A stretch of 64,000 nt of DNA from CATQHQ01 sp965243805 (GTDB taxonomy: Bacteria; Gemmatimonadota; Gemmatimonadetes; Longimicrobiales; Gaopeijiaceae): positions 3,410,001 to 3,474,000 of the forward strand of contig OZ251577.1 in the NCBI GenBank assembly GCA_965243805.1. Reading direction: 5' to 3'. Of this stretch, positions 42,700 to 55,525 are shown piece after piece. The notes beneath the pieces are model-generated. The model was given only the letters and a program-made list of their open reading frames with translations. It had not been told where the DNA came from and did no database searches. Made by a program: the position numbers and the translations under genes. The stretch's first letter is position 1. Every line of letters starts with the position of its first letter.

Positions 42700-43977
42700 A
42701 TGAGCGTCTCCACCGTCGAATACGCGGCTGCCCGCAACCCGGAGATGGGACCCGGCGGCGCCCTGGTGGCCAGCCCTCTCGACCCCTTCGACGCCCCGGA
42801 GCCGGAGCTGGGCTCCGAGACGATGTTGGTGAACGTGGGTCCGCAGCACCCGGCCACCCACGGCGTCCTGCGCCTGGTGGTGGAGCTGGACGGCGAGACG
42901 GTGGTCAAGATCACGCCCCGGCTGGGCTACCTCCATTCGTCGTTCGAGAAGCTGGGCGAGTACCGCACCTGGAACCAGGTCGTCCCCCTCACCGACCGCA
43001 TGGACTACTTGGCGCCCCTCATCTACAACTGCGCCTATGTCATGGCCGTCGAGAAGCTGATGGGGATCGAGGTCACCGACCGCTGCCGGGTCGCGCGCGT
43101 CGTATGCATGGAGCTGGACCGAATCTTCTCCCACCTCCTCTGGCTGGGCACTTGGTCGATCGACGTGGGCGCCTTCACCCCCTTCCTCTACGCCTTCCAG
43201 CAACGAGAGAAGGTGTACAAGCTCCACGAGGCCCTCACCGGCGCCCGGATCACCACCTCCGCCACCCGCATCGGCGGGATGATGGCCGACCTGCCAGAAG
43301 GATGGACCAAGGGCGTGCGCGAGTTCGCCGACAACCTGCCGGCCACCTTGGACGAGATCGAGGGCCTCCTCACCTGCAACGCCATCCACGTGGGCCGCAC
43401 CCAGGGGATCGGCGCGATCTCGGCGGAAGAGGCGGTGAACTGCGGCCTCACCGGGGCCAACTTGCGGGCGAGCGGCGTCCCCTACGACGTGCGCAAGGAC
43501 CGGCCTTACTACGACTACGAGAACTACGACTTCGAGGTCCCCATCGGCTGCCACGGCGACTGCTACGACCGCTACTTGGTCCGGATGGAGGAGATGCGCC
43601 AGAGCGTCCGCATCCTGCACCAGGCGCTGGACAAGCTGCCCAACGGCCCCATGGACGTGGACGACCCCCGGGTCTCCTTGCCCTCCAAGACCGACTGCAT
43701 GTCCGACATGGAGTCGATGATCCATCACTTCAAGCTGATCACCGAGGGCATACCGGCTCCCGCCGAGGACTGCTGGTTCTCGGTGGAGGGGTCGAAGGGA
43801 GAGCTGGGGATGTACGTGGTGGGCGATGGGGGACCCAAGCCGGTGCGCTGGCGGATCCGTCCGCCGTCGTTCGTCAACCTCTCGGCGATCCCGAAGCTGT
43901 CGGAGGGTCACCTGATGGCGGACCTGATCGTGATCAACGCCAGCCTGGACATCGTGCTGGGGGAGATCGACCGGTGA
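42700..43977 (+). CDS. nuoD: NADH-quinone oxidoreductase subunit D
   Basis: The 49-kDa-type subunit that helps form the quinone pocket. It contains NVGPQHPATHGVLRLVVEL, the LGYLHSSFEKL loop, TDRMDYLAP, HVGRTQGIGAIS, and the C-terminal RPPSFVNLSAI and DIVLGEIDR. At 425 residues it is full length with a 40-residue leader. It overlaps nuoE by 4 bp (GTGA). Confidence 0.95.
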   Translation: MSVSTVEYAAARNPEMGPGGALVASPLDPFDAPEPELGSETMLVNVGPQHPATHGVLRLVVELDGETVVKITPRLGYLHSSFEKLGEYRTWNQVVPLTDRMDYLAPLIYNCAYVMAVEKLMGIEVTDRCRVARVVCMELDRIFSHLLWLGTWSIDVGAFTPFLYAFQQREKVYKLHEALTGARITTSATRIGGMMADLPEGWTKGVREFADNLPATLDEIEGLLTCNAIHVGRTQGIGAISAEEAVNCGLTGANLRASGVPYDVRKDRPYYDYENYDFEVPIGCHGDCYDRYLVRMEEMRQSVRILHQALDKLPNGPMDVDDPRVSLPSKTDCMSDMESMIHHFKLITEGIPAPAEDCWFSVEGSKGELGMYVVGDGGPKPVRWRIRPPSFVNLSAIPKLSEGHLMADLIVINASLDIVLGEIDR

Positions 43978-44654
43978 GCGCCGCCCCCTTCCGCAACCCG
44001 GGATGGGCCGGCAACACCGGCGAGTTCGACCTGACCGAGGCCGACGTTCGCGGCGACTCCTACGTGGGCGAGCGGCCTCTCGACGGCGGACACCCGGGCG
44101 CGTCGCCGAGCCTGCCCTACATGCTGGCCGAGAAGGACCCGTCGGCGCCGCTCTTCGAGGGTCCCTACAAGGAGCGCCTGGGCAAGATCCTGGAGCGGTA
44201 CCCCACGTCGCAGGCCGCTCTGCTGCCGGTGCTGAACATGGCGCAGGAGCTGCGGGGCCACGTCTCTCCAGGGACGATGGACGAGGTGGCCGAACTGCTG
44301 GGCCTAGGCCGGGCGTACGTTCGTGGGGTCGCCACCTTCTACACGATGTACAACAAGCGTCGGGTGGGCCGCTTCCTGGTGCAGGTCTGCACCAACATCT
44401 CCTGCAACTTGTGCGGCGCCGAAGAGGTGCTGGCGGCGTTTCTGGACCACGCCGGCACCGAGCTGGGCGAGACCTCGGCGGACGGGGAGTTCACCGTGAT
44501 CGAGGCCGAGTGCCTGGCGGCGTGCGGCTTCCCCACCTGCGTGCAGATCAACTCCCGCTACTTCGAGGACGTGAACGCCGACGACGTTCCCGCCATCATG
44601 GAACGCCTGAAGGCCGAGACGACGGCCGCCCAGACGACGGCCGCCCAGAGCTAG
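43974..44654 (+). CDS. nuoE: NADH-quinone oxidoreductase subunit E
   Basis: The 24-kDa-type thioredoxin-like subunit holding the N1a [2Fe-2S] cluster. The four ligands are seen in VCTNISCNLCG and ECLAACGFPTC. The N-terminal 60 residues are longer than usual. A 15-bp duplication at 44618-44647 makes the C-terminal repeat TTAAQTTAAQS. GTG 43974 overlaps the nuoD stop; nuoF follows after 12 bp. Confidence 0.92.
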   Translation: MSAAPFRNPGWAGNTGEFDLTEADVRGDSYVGERPLDGGHPGASPSLPYMLAEKDPSAPLFEGPYKERLGKILERYPTSQAALLPVLNMAQELRGHVSPGTMDEVAELLGLGRAYVRGVATFYTMYNKRRVGRFLVQVCTNISCNLCGAEEVLAAFLDHAGTELGETSADGEFTVIEAECLAACGFPTCVQINSRYFEDVNADDVPAIMERLKAETTAAQTTAAQS

Positions 44655-44666
44655 AAGAGGTCCGAG

Positions 44667-45959
44667 ATGGCATACCCCTACCGCCACGAGAAGGAAGTCC
44701 GCCTCATGAGCGACGCCTTCGGCGATCCGGCGGCCCGCACCGTGGACGGATGGAAGGCCCGGGGCGGCTACCAGGGGATCGCCCGGGCGTTGGAGATCGG
44801 CCGGGAGGCCACAGTGGCCGACGTGAAGGCGTCGGGGCTTCGGGGCAGGGGCGGGGCGGGCTTCCCCACGGGCCTCAAGTGGTCGTTCATGCCCAAGGAC
44901 GCCAAGCGACCTCACTACCTGCTGTGCAACGCCGACGAATCGGAGCCGGGCACCTTCAAGGACCGGGAGATCATCCGCTGGACGCCCCATCAGCTCATCG
45001 AGGGATGCCTGGTGGGCGCTTACGCCATCGGCGCCTCCCACTGCTACATCTACTTGCGCGGCGAGTTTTTCGAGGCGACCCAGGTGCTGGCCAAGGCGCT
45101 GGAAGAAGCCTACGCGGCGGGCTTGGCGGGCAAGGACATCCTGGGCTCCGGCGTGGAGATCGACGTGACCCTCCACGTGGGTGCCGGCGCGTACATCTGC
45201 GGCGAAGAGACGGGGCTGATGAGCTCCCTCGAAGGACGCCGGGGCGAGCCTCGCATCAAGCCGCCCTTTCCGGCCGCCGTGGGCGCCTTCGGGATGCCGA
45301 CCACGATCAACAACGTGGAGACCCTGGCCGCCGCGGCCCATGTGGCACGGCACGGCGGCGAGTGGTACCGCCAATGGGGCACCGAGAAGAGCCCCGGCAC
45401 CAAGCTGTTCTGCGTTTCGGGACACGTGCAGCGGCCCGGCAACTACGAGCTTCCCCTGGGCTTTCCCCTCATGGAGCTGATCGAGGACGTGTGCGGCGGG
45501 ATGCGCAACGGCGCGAAGCTCAAGGCCGTGATCCCGGGGGGCAGTTCGGTGCCGATCATGGACGCGCGCGACTGCGCCTCGTGCGAGCTGTGCTACGAGG
45601 GCGTCGAAGCGGCCGGCTCCATGCTGGGTTGCGCCTCGGTGATCGTCATGGACGAGACCGCCGACGTGGTGAGGCAGGTGCGCCGGATGGCGGACTTCTA
45701 CGCCCACGAATCCTGCGGGCAGTGCACTCCCTGCCGCGAGGGCACGTCGTGGGCGGCCCGCATCCTCCGTCGCATCGAAAACGGCCGAGGCACCGAAGAC
45801 GACTTGGACACCTTGATGCAGATATCGGACCAGATGACGGGAACCACGATCTGCGTCCTCTCCGACTCCCTCGCCGCGCCCGTCATCTCGTCGATCCAGA
45901 AGTTCCGAGACGACTACTTGGCCCTCATCCGCCGAGGCGAGCGCGTCGGCGCCGCCTGA
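44667..45959 (+). CDS. nuoF: NADH-quinone oxidoreductase subunit F
   Basis: The NADH-oxidising subunit with FMN and cluster N3. Present are the NADH/FMN motif GLRGRGGAGFPTGLKW, ADESEPGTFKDREI, GAGAYICGEETGLMSSLEG, and the cluster-binding ESCGQCTPCREGT followed by a later Cys near TTICVLSDS. An atypical insertion with extra cysteines (DARDCASCELCYEGVEAAG) precedes the cluster domain. 430 residues. Confidence 0.95.
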   Translation: MAYPYRHEKEVRLMSDAFGDPAARTVDGWKARGGYQGIARALEIGREATVADVKASGLRGRGGAGFPTGLKWSFMPKDAKRPHYLLCNADESEPGTFKDREIIRWTPHQLIEGCLVGAYAIGASHCYIYLRGEFFEATQVLAKALEEAYAAGLAGKDILGSGVEIDVTLHVGAGAYICGEETGLMSSLEGRRGEPRIKPPFPAAVGAFGMPTTINNVETLAAAAHVARHGGEWYRQWGTEKSPGTKLFCVSGHVQRPGNYELPLGFPLMELIEDVCGGMRNGAKLKAVIPGGSSVPIMDARDCASCELCYEGVEAAGSMLGCASVIVMDETADVVRQVRRMADFYAHESCGQCTPCREGTSWAARILRRIENGRGTEDDLDTLMQISDQMTGTTICVLSDSLAAPVISSIQKFRDDYLALIRRGERVGAA

Positions 45960-45977
45960 CCTTCCGAGCCCCAGAGA

Positions 45978-47624
45978 GTGCCCATGTCGGACAACGGCCG
46001 CAAGCCCGAAACGGTTGCCCTGACGATCGACGGCCACCAGGTCGAGGTCCCCAACGGCTCTTCGCTGCTCCAAGCCGCCGCCGCCGCGGGCGTCGAGGTG
46101 CCTCACTACTGCTACCACCCTGGCCTGTCGGCGCCGGCCCAGTGCCGGGTCTGCCTGGTGGAGGTGGAGGGCGCGCCCAAGCTCCAGCCTTCGTGCGTGA
46201 CGATGGCCCAGGACGGGCAGGTGGTCCGCACCGACAGCGACGAGGCGCTGAAGATGCGCCAGGGCGTCTTCGAGTTCTACTTGGTGAACCACCCGCTGGA
46301 CTGTCCGATCTGCGACATGTCCGGCGAGTGCAAGCTGCAGGACTACGTCTTCGCAGAGGGTCGGAAGCATGGACGGGCCCACGAGCCCAAGCGGGTCTTC
46401 GGGCGCGACGACTTCGGCGGCGACGTGCTCTACTACGGCGACCGGTGCGTCATGTGCACGCGGTGCGTTCGCTTCATGGAGGAGGTGGCGGGCGACCCTC
46501 GGCTCACGGTGGTGGAGCGGGGGAGCCGAGCCGTGATCGACACCTTCTTCGACCAGGGCCTGGAGGACGCCTCCTACGCGGGCAATGTGGTGGACATCTG
46601 TCCCGTGGGGGCGCTGGTCTCCAAGGACTTCCTCCACAAGGCGCGGGCCTGGGACCTGGACCACACGCCCACGCTGTGCGCCGGGTGCAGCCAGGGTTGC
46701 AACGTAGAGCTTCACACCCGCGACAACTTGGTGCAGCGGATCAAGCCTCGTGAGAACCAGGAGGTCAACGGCCACTGGATGTGCGACTACGGTCGCGAGA
46801 GCTACGAGTGGATCAACCGGCCGGGACGCTTGGCGTCTCCCTTGGTCGGGCGCGGCTCCCAGCGCAAGGAGTCGGAGTGGCGAGAGGCCCTGGGCACTCT
46901 CCACCAGCGTCTTCTCGAGCTCCAGGGCGCGGAGGTGATGGTGGTCGCCTCGCCGCTGTGGCCCAACGAAGGGCTCGCAGCCCTCGATGCCGTCGCCCAA
47001 GCCGCCGGTTCGGTTGCGGCGCGGCTCTTCCGCTCCCCCAGGGCGCCGGACGAGGAGCCGCTCCCAGGGTTCCCCCTGCTGATCCGCCGCCGCGACTTGG
47101 CGCCCAACGTGGACGGGGCCGGGCTGCTGGGCTTCCAAAGGGCCGGGGACGACCAGGGCGAAGGCGGTCTGGACGACGTGGCCGACCACGACGGCGTTCT
47201 GCTGGTCTTGGGCGACGAGCTTCGGGACCAGCCGGAGGAGTTCGGGGCGAAGGCCGCGCTCTTCGTGTACTTGGGCGCCCACGACTCGCCGGCCGTCGCC
47301 AGCGCGGACTTCGTTCTCCCCGTCACGACCTTCGCCGAGCAGGAGGGGACGTTCGTGAACGCGCAGGGCAGGGTGCAGCGCCTTCAGCCGGCCCTCCGCC
47401 CCCCTGGGACGGCCCGGCCCGCATGGCTGGCGCTGGGAGCCCTCGCGGCCGCTCTCGCGGGCCAGCAGGCGCCGCCCTCCCGTGCCGCCGGCGCCTTTGC
47501 GGCCCTCGCCGCCGCGCACCCCGCCTTCGCCGGGCTGGAGTACGACGCGCTGGGCGCGAGTGGGGCGCCGCTGGCCGACGCGGGCGCGGCGACCGCCGCC
47601 GATGCCGACCGGGGCGCGCCATGA
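45978..47624 (+). CDS. nuoG: NADH-quinone oxidoreductase subunit G, shortened
   Basis: The N terminus binds the usual Fe-S set: HYCYHPG ... CRVCLVEV for the [2Fe-2S] centre, HPLDCPICDMSGEC for N5, CVMCTRCVRF with a later CPVGAL for N4, and CAGCSQGC with Cys in HWMCDYGR for the optional N7. After residue 300 the molybdopterin-oxidoreductase-like part is much reduced; the protein is 548 residues against 700-900 in many homologues, with an Ala-rich end. Still expected to support electron flow. A start at 45984 (MSDNG) is also possible. Confidence 0.92.
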   Translation: MPMSDNGRKPETVALTIDGHQVEVPNGSSLLQAAAAAGVEVPHYCYHPGLSAPAQCRVCLVEVEGAPKLQPSCVTMAQDGQVVRTDSDEALKMRQGVFEFYLVNHPLDCPICDMSGECKLQDYVFAEGRKHGRAHEPKRVFGRDDFGGDVLYYGDRCVMCTRCVRFMEEVAGDPRLTVVERGSRAVIDTFFDQGLEDASYAGNVVDICPVGALVSKDFLHKARAWDLDHTPTLCAGCSQGCNVELHTRDNLVQRIKPRENQEVNGHWMCDYGRESYEWINRPGRLASPLVGRGSQRKESEWREALGTLHQRLLELQGAEVMVVASPLWPNEGLAALDAVAQAAGSVAARLFRSPRAPDEEPLPGFPLLIRRRDLAPNVDGAGLLGFQRAGDDQGEGGLDDVADHDGVLLVLGDELRDQPEEFGAKAALFVYLGAHDSPAVASADFVLPVTTFAEQEGTFVNAQGRVQRLQPALRPPGTARPAWLALGALAAALAGQQAPPSRAAGAFAALAAAHPAFAGLEYDALGASGAPLADAGAATAADADRGAP

Positions 47625-48922
47625 ACGAGATGCACCAGTTCTCCACCCTTGGGTTCGTCGTGGTCGGGGCCGTCAAGGTGCTGGCGGTCTTCACGGTGCT
47701 CATGGTGGTGGTCGCCTACATGACCTTCGCCGAGCGGCGCGTCTCGGCCTTCATCCAGGACCGTCTGGGACCCAACCGGGTCGGCCCCCAGGGACTCCTG
47801 CAGCCGATCGCCGACGGGATCAAGAACATCCTCAAGGAAGAGACGATGCCGGGGACGGCGTCCAAGTTCTACTTCCTTCTGGGACCGGCCCTGGCGATCA
47901 CGCCCGCCCTGGTGACCGTTGCCGTGATCCCCTTCGCCGCCCCCCTGCCGACGCCTTGGGGCACGGTGGACATGATCGTGGCCGACGTGCCGATCGGCGT
48001 GCTGTACATCCTGGCCTTGTCGTCGCTGGCGGTGTACGGCCTGGTCCTGGGGGGCTGGGCATCCAACAACAAGTACGCCTTTCTGGGCGGGCTGCGGGCG
48101 TCGGCCCAGATGGTGTCCTACGAGGTGGCGCTGGGACTGAGCCTGGTGGCGGTGCTCCTACTGGCCGGCAACGTGACCCTGACCCAAGTGGTGGCAAGGC
48201 AGCAGGCGCTGGAGCTGTGGTTCGTGTTCCCCCTCTCGCTAGCGTTCGTCTTCTTCGTGGTGTCGGCGTTTGCCGAGACGAACCGGCTTCCCTTCGACAT
48301 GCCCGAAGCCGAGTCCGAGCTGATCACCGGCTACCACACCGAGTACTCGGCGATGAAGTTCTCCATGTTCTTCATCGCCGAGTACGCCCATGTGGTGACG
48401 GCCTCGGCGCTGATGGCGACCCTCTTCTTCGGCGGTTGGGACGTGCCCTTCTGGACCGGCGACGACATGTTCTACCACGAGGGCGCGCTGATCCGAGGCT
48501 TCGACGACGCCGGCGCCCCGATCCCCGCCACGCCCACAGTCCTGGTCACCCTCCTCACGCTGGCCTCGTTCTGCGCCAAGACGGCGTTCTTCCTCCTGCT
48601 CTTCATCTGGGTGCGGTGGACGCTGCCCCGCTTCCGCTACGACCAGGTGATGCACCTGGGCTGGAAGGTGCTCCTCCCGGCGGCCCTGGCGTACGTGGTC
48701 CTGGTGGGAGGCACGATCCTGGTGCTGGACCAGCTGGGAGTGCCCTTCGGACTCTTCTACGGGCTGGCGCTCACCGGCGTGAGCGGGCTGGCCACCTTCG
48801 CGTTCCTCTTCGTCGTGGACCGGGACCGGATCATCGGCGGCGCCCACGCCCACGGGAAGCGGCGCCCGGCGCGCCGAGCTCCCGCGTCGGCGCCGACTTC
48901 GGCCCCACTCTCCCCGAGCTAG
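47621..48922 (+). CDS. nuoH: NADH-quinone oxidoreductase subunit H
   Basis: Membrane subunit at the joint to the peripheral arm. It has eight or nine membrane helices and the loop signatures ERRVSAFIQDRLGPNRVGPQ, GLLQPIADGIKN, and FAETNRLPFDMPEAESELI with the quinone-channel acidic residues. A Ser/Pro/Ala/Arg-rich tail ends the 433-residue protein. ATG 47621 makes an ATGA overlap with nuoG. Confidence 0.95.
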   Translation: MNEMHQFSTLGFVVVGAVKVLAVFTVLMVVVAYMTFAERRVSAFIQDRLGPNRVGPQGLLQPIADGIKNILKEETMPGTASKFYFLLGPALAITPALVTVAVIPFAAPLPTPWGTVDMIVADVPIGVLYILALSSLAVYGLVLGGWASNNKYAFLGGLRASAQMVSYEVALGLSLVAVLLLAGNVTLTQVVARQQALELWFVFPLSLAFVFFVVSAFAETNRLPFDMPEAESELITGYHTEYSAMKFSMFFIAEYAHVVTASALMATLFFGGWDVPFWTGDDMFYHEGALIRGFDDAGAPIPATPTVLVTLLTLASFCAKTAFFLLLFIWVRWTLPRFRYDQVMHLGWKVLLPAALAYVVLVGGTILVLDQLGVPFGLFYGLALTGVSGLATFAFLFVVDRDRIIGGAHAHGKRRPARRAPASAPTSAPLSPS

Positions 48923-48938
48923 AAAGGCAGCCACGGCC

Positions 48939-49439
48939 ATGGCGATCTCCGTCAAGGTGATGAAGCGCCCAGAGGCGGGCCGCACCTCCTACATGCGGGC
49001 CACGCTCAAGGGGATGAGCCTCACCTTCAAGCACATGGTGCGCCCCGAATCGGCGACGCTGGAGTACCCGGAGGAGCAGCCTGCCCTCCACCCGCGCTGG
49101 CGAGGCACGCACCGGATGGAAGTCCACGCCGACGGCCGGCCCAAGTGCGTGGCGTGCGGTCTCTGTCCCACCGTGTGCCCGGCCAACTGCATCCGCCTGG
49201 TGGGCGGCGAGGACGACCAAGGCAACCGCTATCCCATCGTCTACGAGATCGACGAGTTCCGCTGCATCTTCTGCGGCATGTGCCAGGAGGTGTGCCCGGT
49301 GGAGGCGATCCACGTGGGGCGCCACTTCGAGAACGCCGAGTACACCCGCGACCGCTTCGTGTACGACCTGGACCGCCTGATGGAGCAGGACCACCCCACG
49401 ACTCTCCTCTGGGACCCATCGGATCCGCGCTCCGAATGA
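48939..49439 (+). CDS. nuoI: NADH-quinone oxidoreductase subunit I
   Basis: Holds two [4Fe-4S] clusters (N6a and N6b). Both ferredoxin motifs are intact: CVACGLCPTVCPANCI and CIFCGMCQEVCPVEAI. 166 residues. An ATGA overlap leads to nuoJ. Confidence 0.96.
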   Translation: MAISVKVMKRPEAGRTSYMRATLKGMSLTFKHMVRPESATLEYPEEQPALHPRWRGTHRMEVHADGRPKCVACGLCPTVCPANCIRLVGGEDDQGNRYPIVYEIDEFRCIFCGMCQEVCPVEAIHVGRHFENAEYTRDRFVYDLDRLMEQDHPTTLLWDPSDPRSE

Positions 49440-49960
49440 CCTGGATCCTCTTCGTCCTCTTCACGGTGGTGGCCGCCGGCGGCGCGGCTGGGGTCGTAAC
49501 CGGTCGCAGCCCGGTGGCGAGCCTCCTCTTCATGATCGCCACGCTGGCTTCCGTGGCCGGCATCTACGTGCTGCTGGAGGCACACTTCCTGGCGGCGGTG
49601 CAGGTGATCGTCTACGCCGGGGCGATCATGGTCCTCTTCCTCTTCGTGATCATGCTTCTGAACCTGGGCCACGAGTACCAGGCCGACGTGAAGTTCGGAC
49701 TCTGGTTCCTCCTGGCCTTCGTGGTCACCGGGCTCACCGCCGGCGTGCTGACGATGGGGTTCTCCGACGCGGGCGCGGCCGGAACGAGCGCCGACGCCGC
49801 TACGGGCCAAGCGATCGACGCGGCGATGCGGGAGAAGGGCGTGGTGGGCGCCATCGCCGATCCCCTCTTCACCGACTACGTGGTCGCCTTTGAGCTGACC
49901 GGCCTGCTCCTGCTGGTAGCGATCGTGGCCGCCGTCGCTCTCGCCAAGCCCCGCGACTGA
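49436..49960 (+). CDS. nuoJ: NADH-quinone oxidoreductase subunit J
   Basis: Five-helix membrane subunit. The conserved AAVQVIVYAGAIMVLFLFVI helix (with its pi-bulge Tyr) is present, followed by a variable periplasmic loop with a Gly/Ala/Thr insert and the last helix LTGLLLLVAIVAAVALA. 174 residues, normal length. Membership is certain from both sequence and operon place. Confidence 0.94.
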   Translation: MTWILFVLFTVVAAGGAAGVVTGRSPVASLLFMIATLASVAGIYVLLEAHFLAAVQVIVYAGAIMVLFLFVIMLLNLGHEYQADVKFGLWFLLAFVVTGLTAGVLTMGFSDAGAAGTSADAATGQAIDAAMREKGVVGAIADPLFTDYVVAFELTGLLLLVAIVAAVALAKPRD

Positions 49961-49971
49961 CCTTGGAACCG

Positions 49972-50268
49972 ATGCTCGTCGAACCCGCCCTCGCGCTGAG
50001 CGCGATCCTCTTCGTGATCGGCTCCCTGGGAGTCGTGGTGCGCCGCAACGCCATCATCGTGTTCCTGTGCATCGAGCTGCAGCTGAACGCCGTGAACCTG
50101 GCGTTCGTGGCGTTCTCCCGCGTGGTGGGGATCGAGGGGCAGGTGTTCGTGTTCTTCGTCATGACCGTGGCCGCCGCCGAGGCCGCCGTGGGGCTGGCCG
50201 TCATCATCGCGATCTTCCGCCACTACAAGACGGTGCGCGTGGACAAGTTCAACTTGCTGAAGTGGTAG
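49972..50268 (+). CDS. nuoK: NADH-quinone oxidoreductase subunit K
   Basis: Three-helix antiporter-like subunit. The Glu-containing second helix (VFLCIELQLNAVNLAFVAFS) and the third helix with EAAVGLAVIIAIFRH supply the proton-channel acids. ATG 49972 gives 98 residues; TTG 49963 would add three. It is followed by nuoL with little or no gap. Confidence 0.93.
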   Translation: MLVEPALALSAILFVIGSLGVVVRRNAIIVFLCIELQLNAVNLAFVAFSRVVGIEGQVFVFFVMTVAAAEAAVGLAVIIAIFRHYKTVRVDKFNLLKW

Positions 50269-50273
50269 CTTCC

Positions 50274-52403
<2,130 letters not shown>

Positions 52404-52407
52404 TGCC

Positions 52408-54011
<1,604 letters not shown>

Positions 54012-54015
54012 TCGC

Positions 54016-55506
54016 ATGCTCCTCGACTACTCATCCGGCTTCCACTACCTGCTGGCGCTGGCGCCGGAGGCCGTGCTCTCGGTGGTGGGAATGGCGGTGC
54101 TTCTGGCAGGGGTCGCTCGGAAGCGCGAGGGCGGCCCAGGCCACGAGCTGGGGTGGATCTCCCTGGCGGGCTTGGCCGCGGCGGCGGTCGCCAACGGCTG
54201 GCTGTACGCGGGAGTGACGGAAGACGGCGCTACGGCGATGATCGCCGTGGACCGCTTCCGCCTCTTCGCCAACTGGGTCTTCCTCCTGGGCGCCGCCTTC
54301 GCCGTGGTCGTCTCTCTGGACTACGTGGCCCGGCAGAGACTTCAGGCGGGGGAGTACTACTCGCTGATCCTCTTCGCCGTGGTCGGCATGATGTTCATGG
54401 CGTCGGCACGGGACCTGATGATCGTGTTCCTCGGCCTGGAGCTCATGTCGATCGGCGTCTACGCGCTGACCGCCTTCAACCGACGAGACCGACGTTCGGC
54501 GGAGGCGGGCCTGAAGTACTTCCTGCTGGGCGCCTTCGCCAGCGGCTTCCTTCTCTTCGGGATCGCACTGATCTACGGCGCGACCGGGAGCGTCAACATC
54601 CACGAGATCGCCGTCGCGGTAGAGGAGGGCACGGCGGTTCGGGGCCTCTTGCTGATGGGAGTGGCGCTGCTGGCTGCGGGCTTCGCCTTCAAGGTGTCGG
54701 CGGTTCCGTTCCACATGTGGACGCCGGACGTCTACCAGGGTGCGCCCACGCCAGTGACGGCGTTCATGGCCGCCTCGGTGAAGTCGGCGGCGTTCGTGGC
54801 GTTCATGCGGGTCTTCCTGGTGGGGCTCGACGGCGCGTCGGCGGAGTGGGCGCCGATCCTGTGGTGGCTGTCGGCGGCGACGATGGTGGTCGGCAACCTC
54901 ATCGCCGTAATCCAGGCGGACGTGAAGAGGATGCTGGCGTACTCCTCCATCGCCCACGGCGGCTACCTGCTGGTGGCGCTGGTGGCCGGCAACGACACGG
55001 CAGCGGCAGGACTGCTCTTCTACCTGCTGGTCTACACGGTCATGAACGTGGGTGCCTTCGCCGTCCTGATCGTGGCGGGAAGCCAGTCGGAGCGCGGCTC
55101 CAAGATCGAGGACTTCGGCGGCTTCGGCTGGCGAAATCCGATCCTGGGCGTACTGATGACGATCTTCCTGCTCTCCCTCGCCGGCTTCCCGGGGACCGGA
55201 GGCTTCATGGCCAAGCTCTTCCTCCTTCAGGGGGCTGCCGACGCGCGCCTCTGGATCCTCTCGGTCATCCTCGTCCTCACGACGGTGGTGTCCTACTGGT
55301 ACTACCTGCGGGTAGCCTGGTACATGTGGATGAAGGACGCCCCGGAGGACGCGCCTACGGCTCGCCTGTCCGTGCCAGTGGCCGCGCACCTGGTTCTTCT
55401 GGTGGGCGCGGGACTGGTGCTGCTGACCGGCGTCTTCCCGGCGGCTCCCCTGGAGCTGGCGATGGAGGCGGTGGAGGGCTTGGTGGAGGCTGTGGCCGGT
55501 CGTTAG
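54016..55506 (+). CDS. nuoN: NADH-quinone oxidoreductase subunit N
   Basis: Third antiporter-like subunit of the membrane arm and the last gene of the operon. Signatures include VFLGLELMSIGVYALTAF with the pump Glu, AGLKYFLLGAFASGFLLFG with Lys, FKVSAVPFHMWTPDVYQGAP, KRMLAYSSIAHGGYLLV, and the C-terminal YWYYLRVAWYMW. 496 residues, full length. ATG 54016 is 4 bp after the nuoM stop. Confidence 0.95.
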   Translation: MLLDYSSGFHYLLALAPEAVLSVVGMAVLLAGVARKREGGPGHELGWISLAGLAAAAVANGWLYAGVTEDGATAMIAVDRFRLFANWVFLLGAAFAVVVSLDYVARQRLQAGEYYSLILFAVVGMMFMASARDLMIVFLGLELMSIGVYALTAFNRRDRRSAEAGLKYFLLGAFASGFLLFGIALIYGATGSVNIHEIAVAVEEGTAVRGLLLMGVALLAAGFAFKVSAVPFHMWTPDVYQGAPTPVTAFMAASVKSAAFVAFMRVFLVGLDGASAEWAPILWWLSAATMVVGNLIAVIQADVKRMLAYSSIAHGGYLLVALVAGNDTAAAGLLFYLLVYTVMNVGAFAVLIVAGSQSERGSKIEDFGGFGWRNPILGVLMTIFLLSLAGFPGTGGFMAKLFLLQGAADARLWILSVILVLTTVVSYWYYLRVAWYMWMKDAPEDAPTARLSVPVAAHLVLLVGAGLVLLTGVFPAAPLELAMEAVEGLVEAVAGR

Positions 55507-55525
55507 GGCCCCGCCCCGTAGCAAG

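Noticed and set aside
44304..47519. A 1,071-codon open frame on the minus strand opposite nuoE-nuoG, and similar long antisense frames at 41869-43911 and 50223-52520
   Set aside because: Stop-free antisense frames are expected opposite GC-rich codon-biased genes. Their translations are low-complexity His/Arg/Gly/Val sequence without motifs, while the + strand genes are certain.
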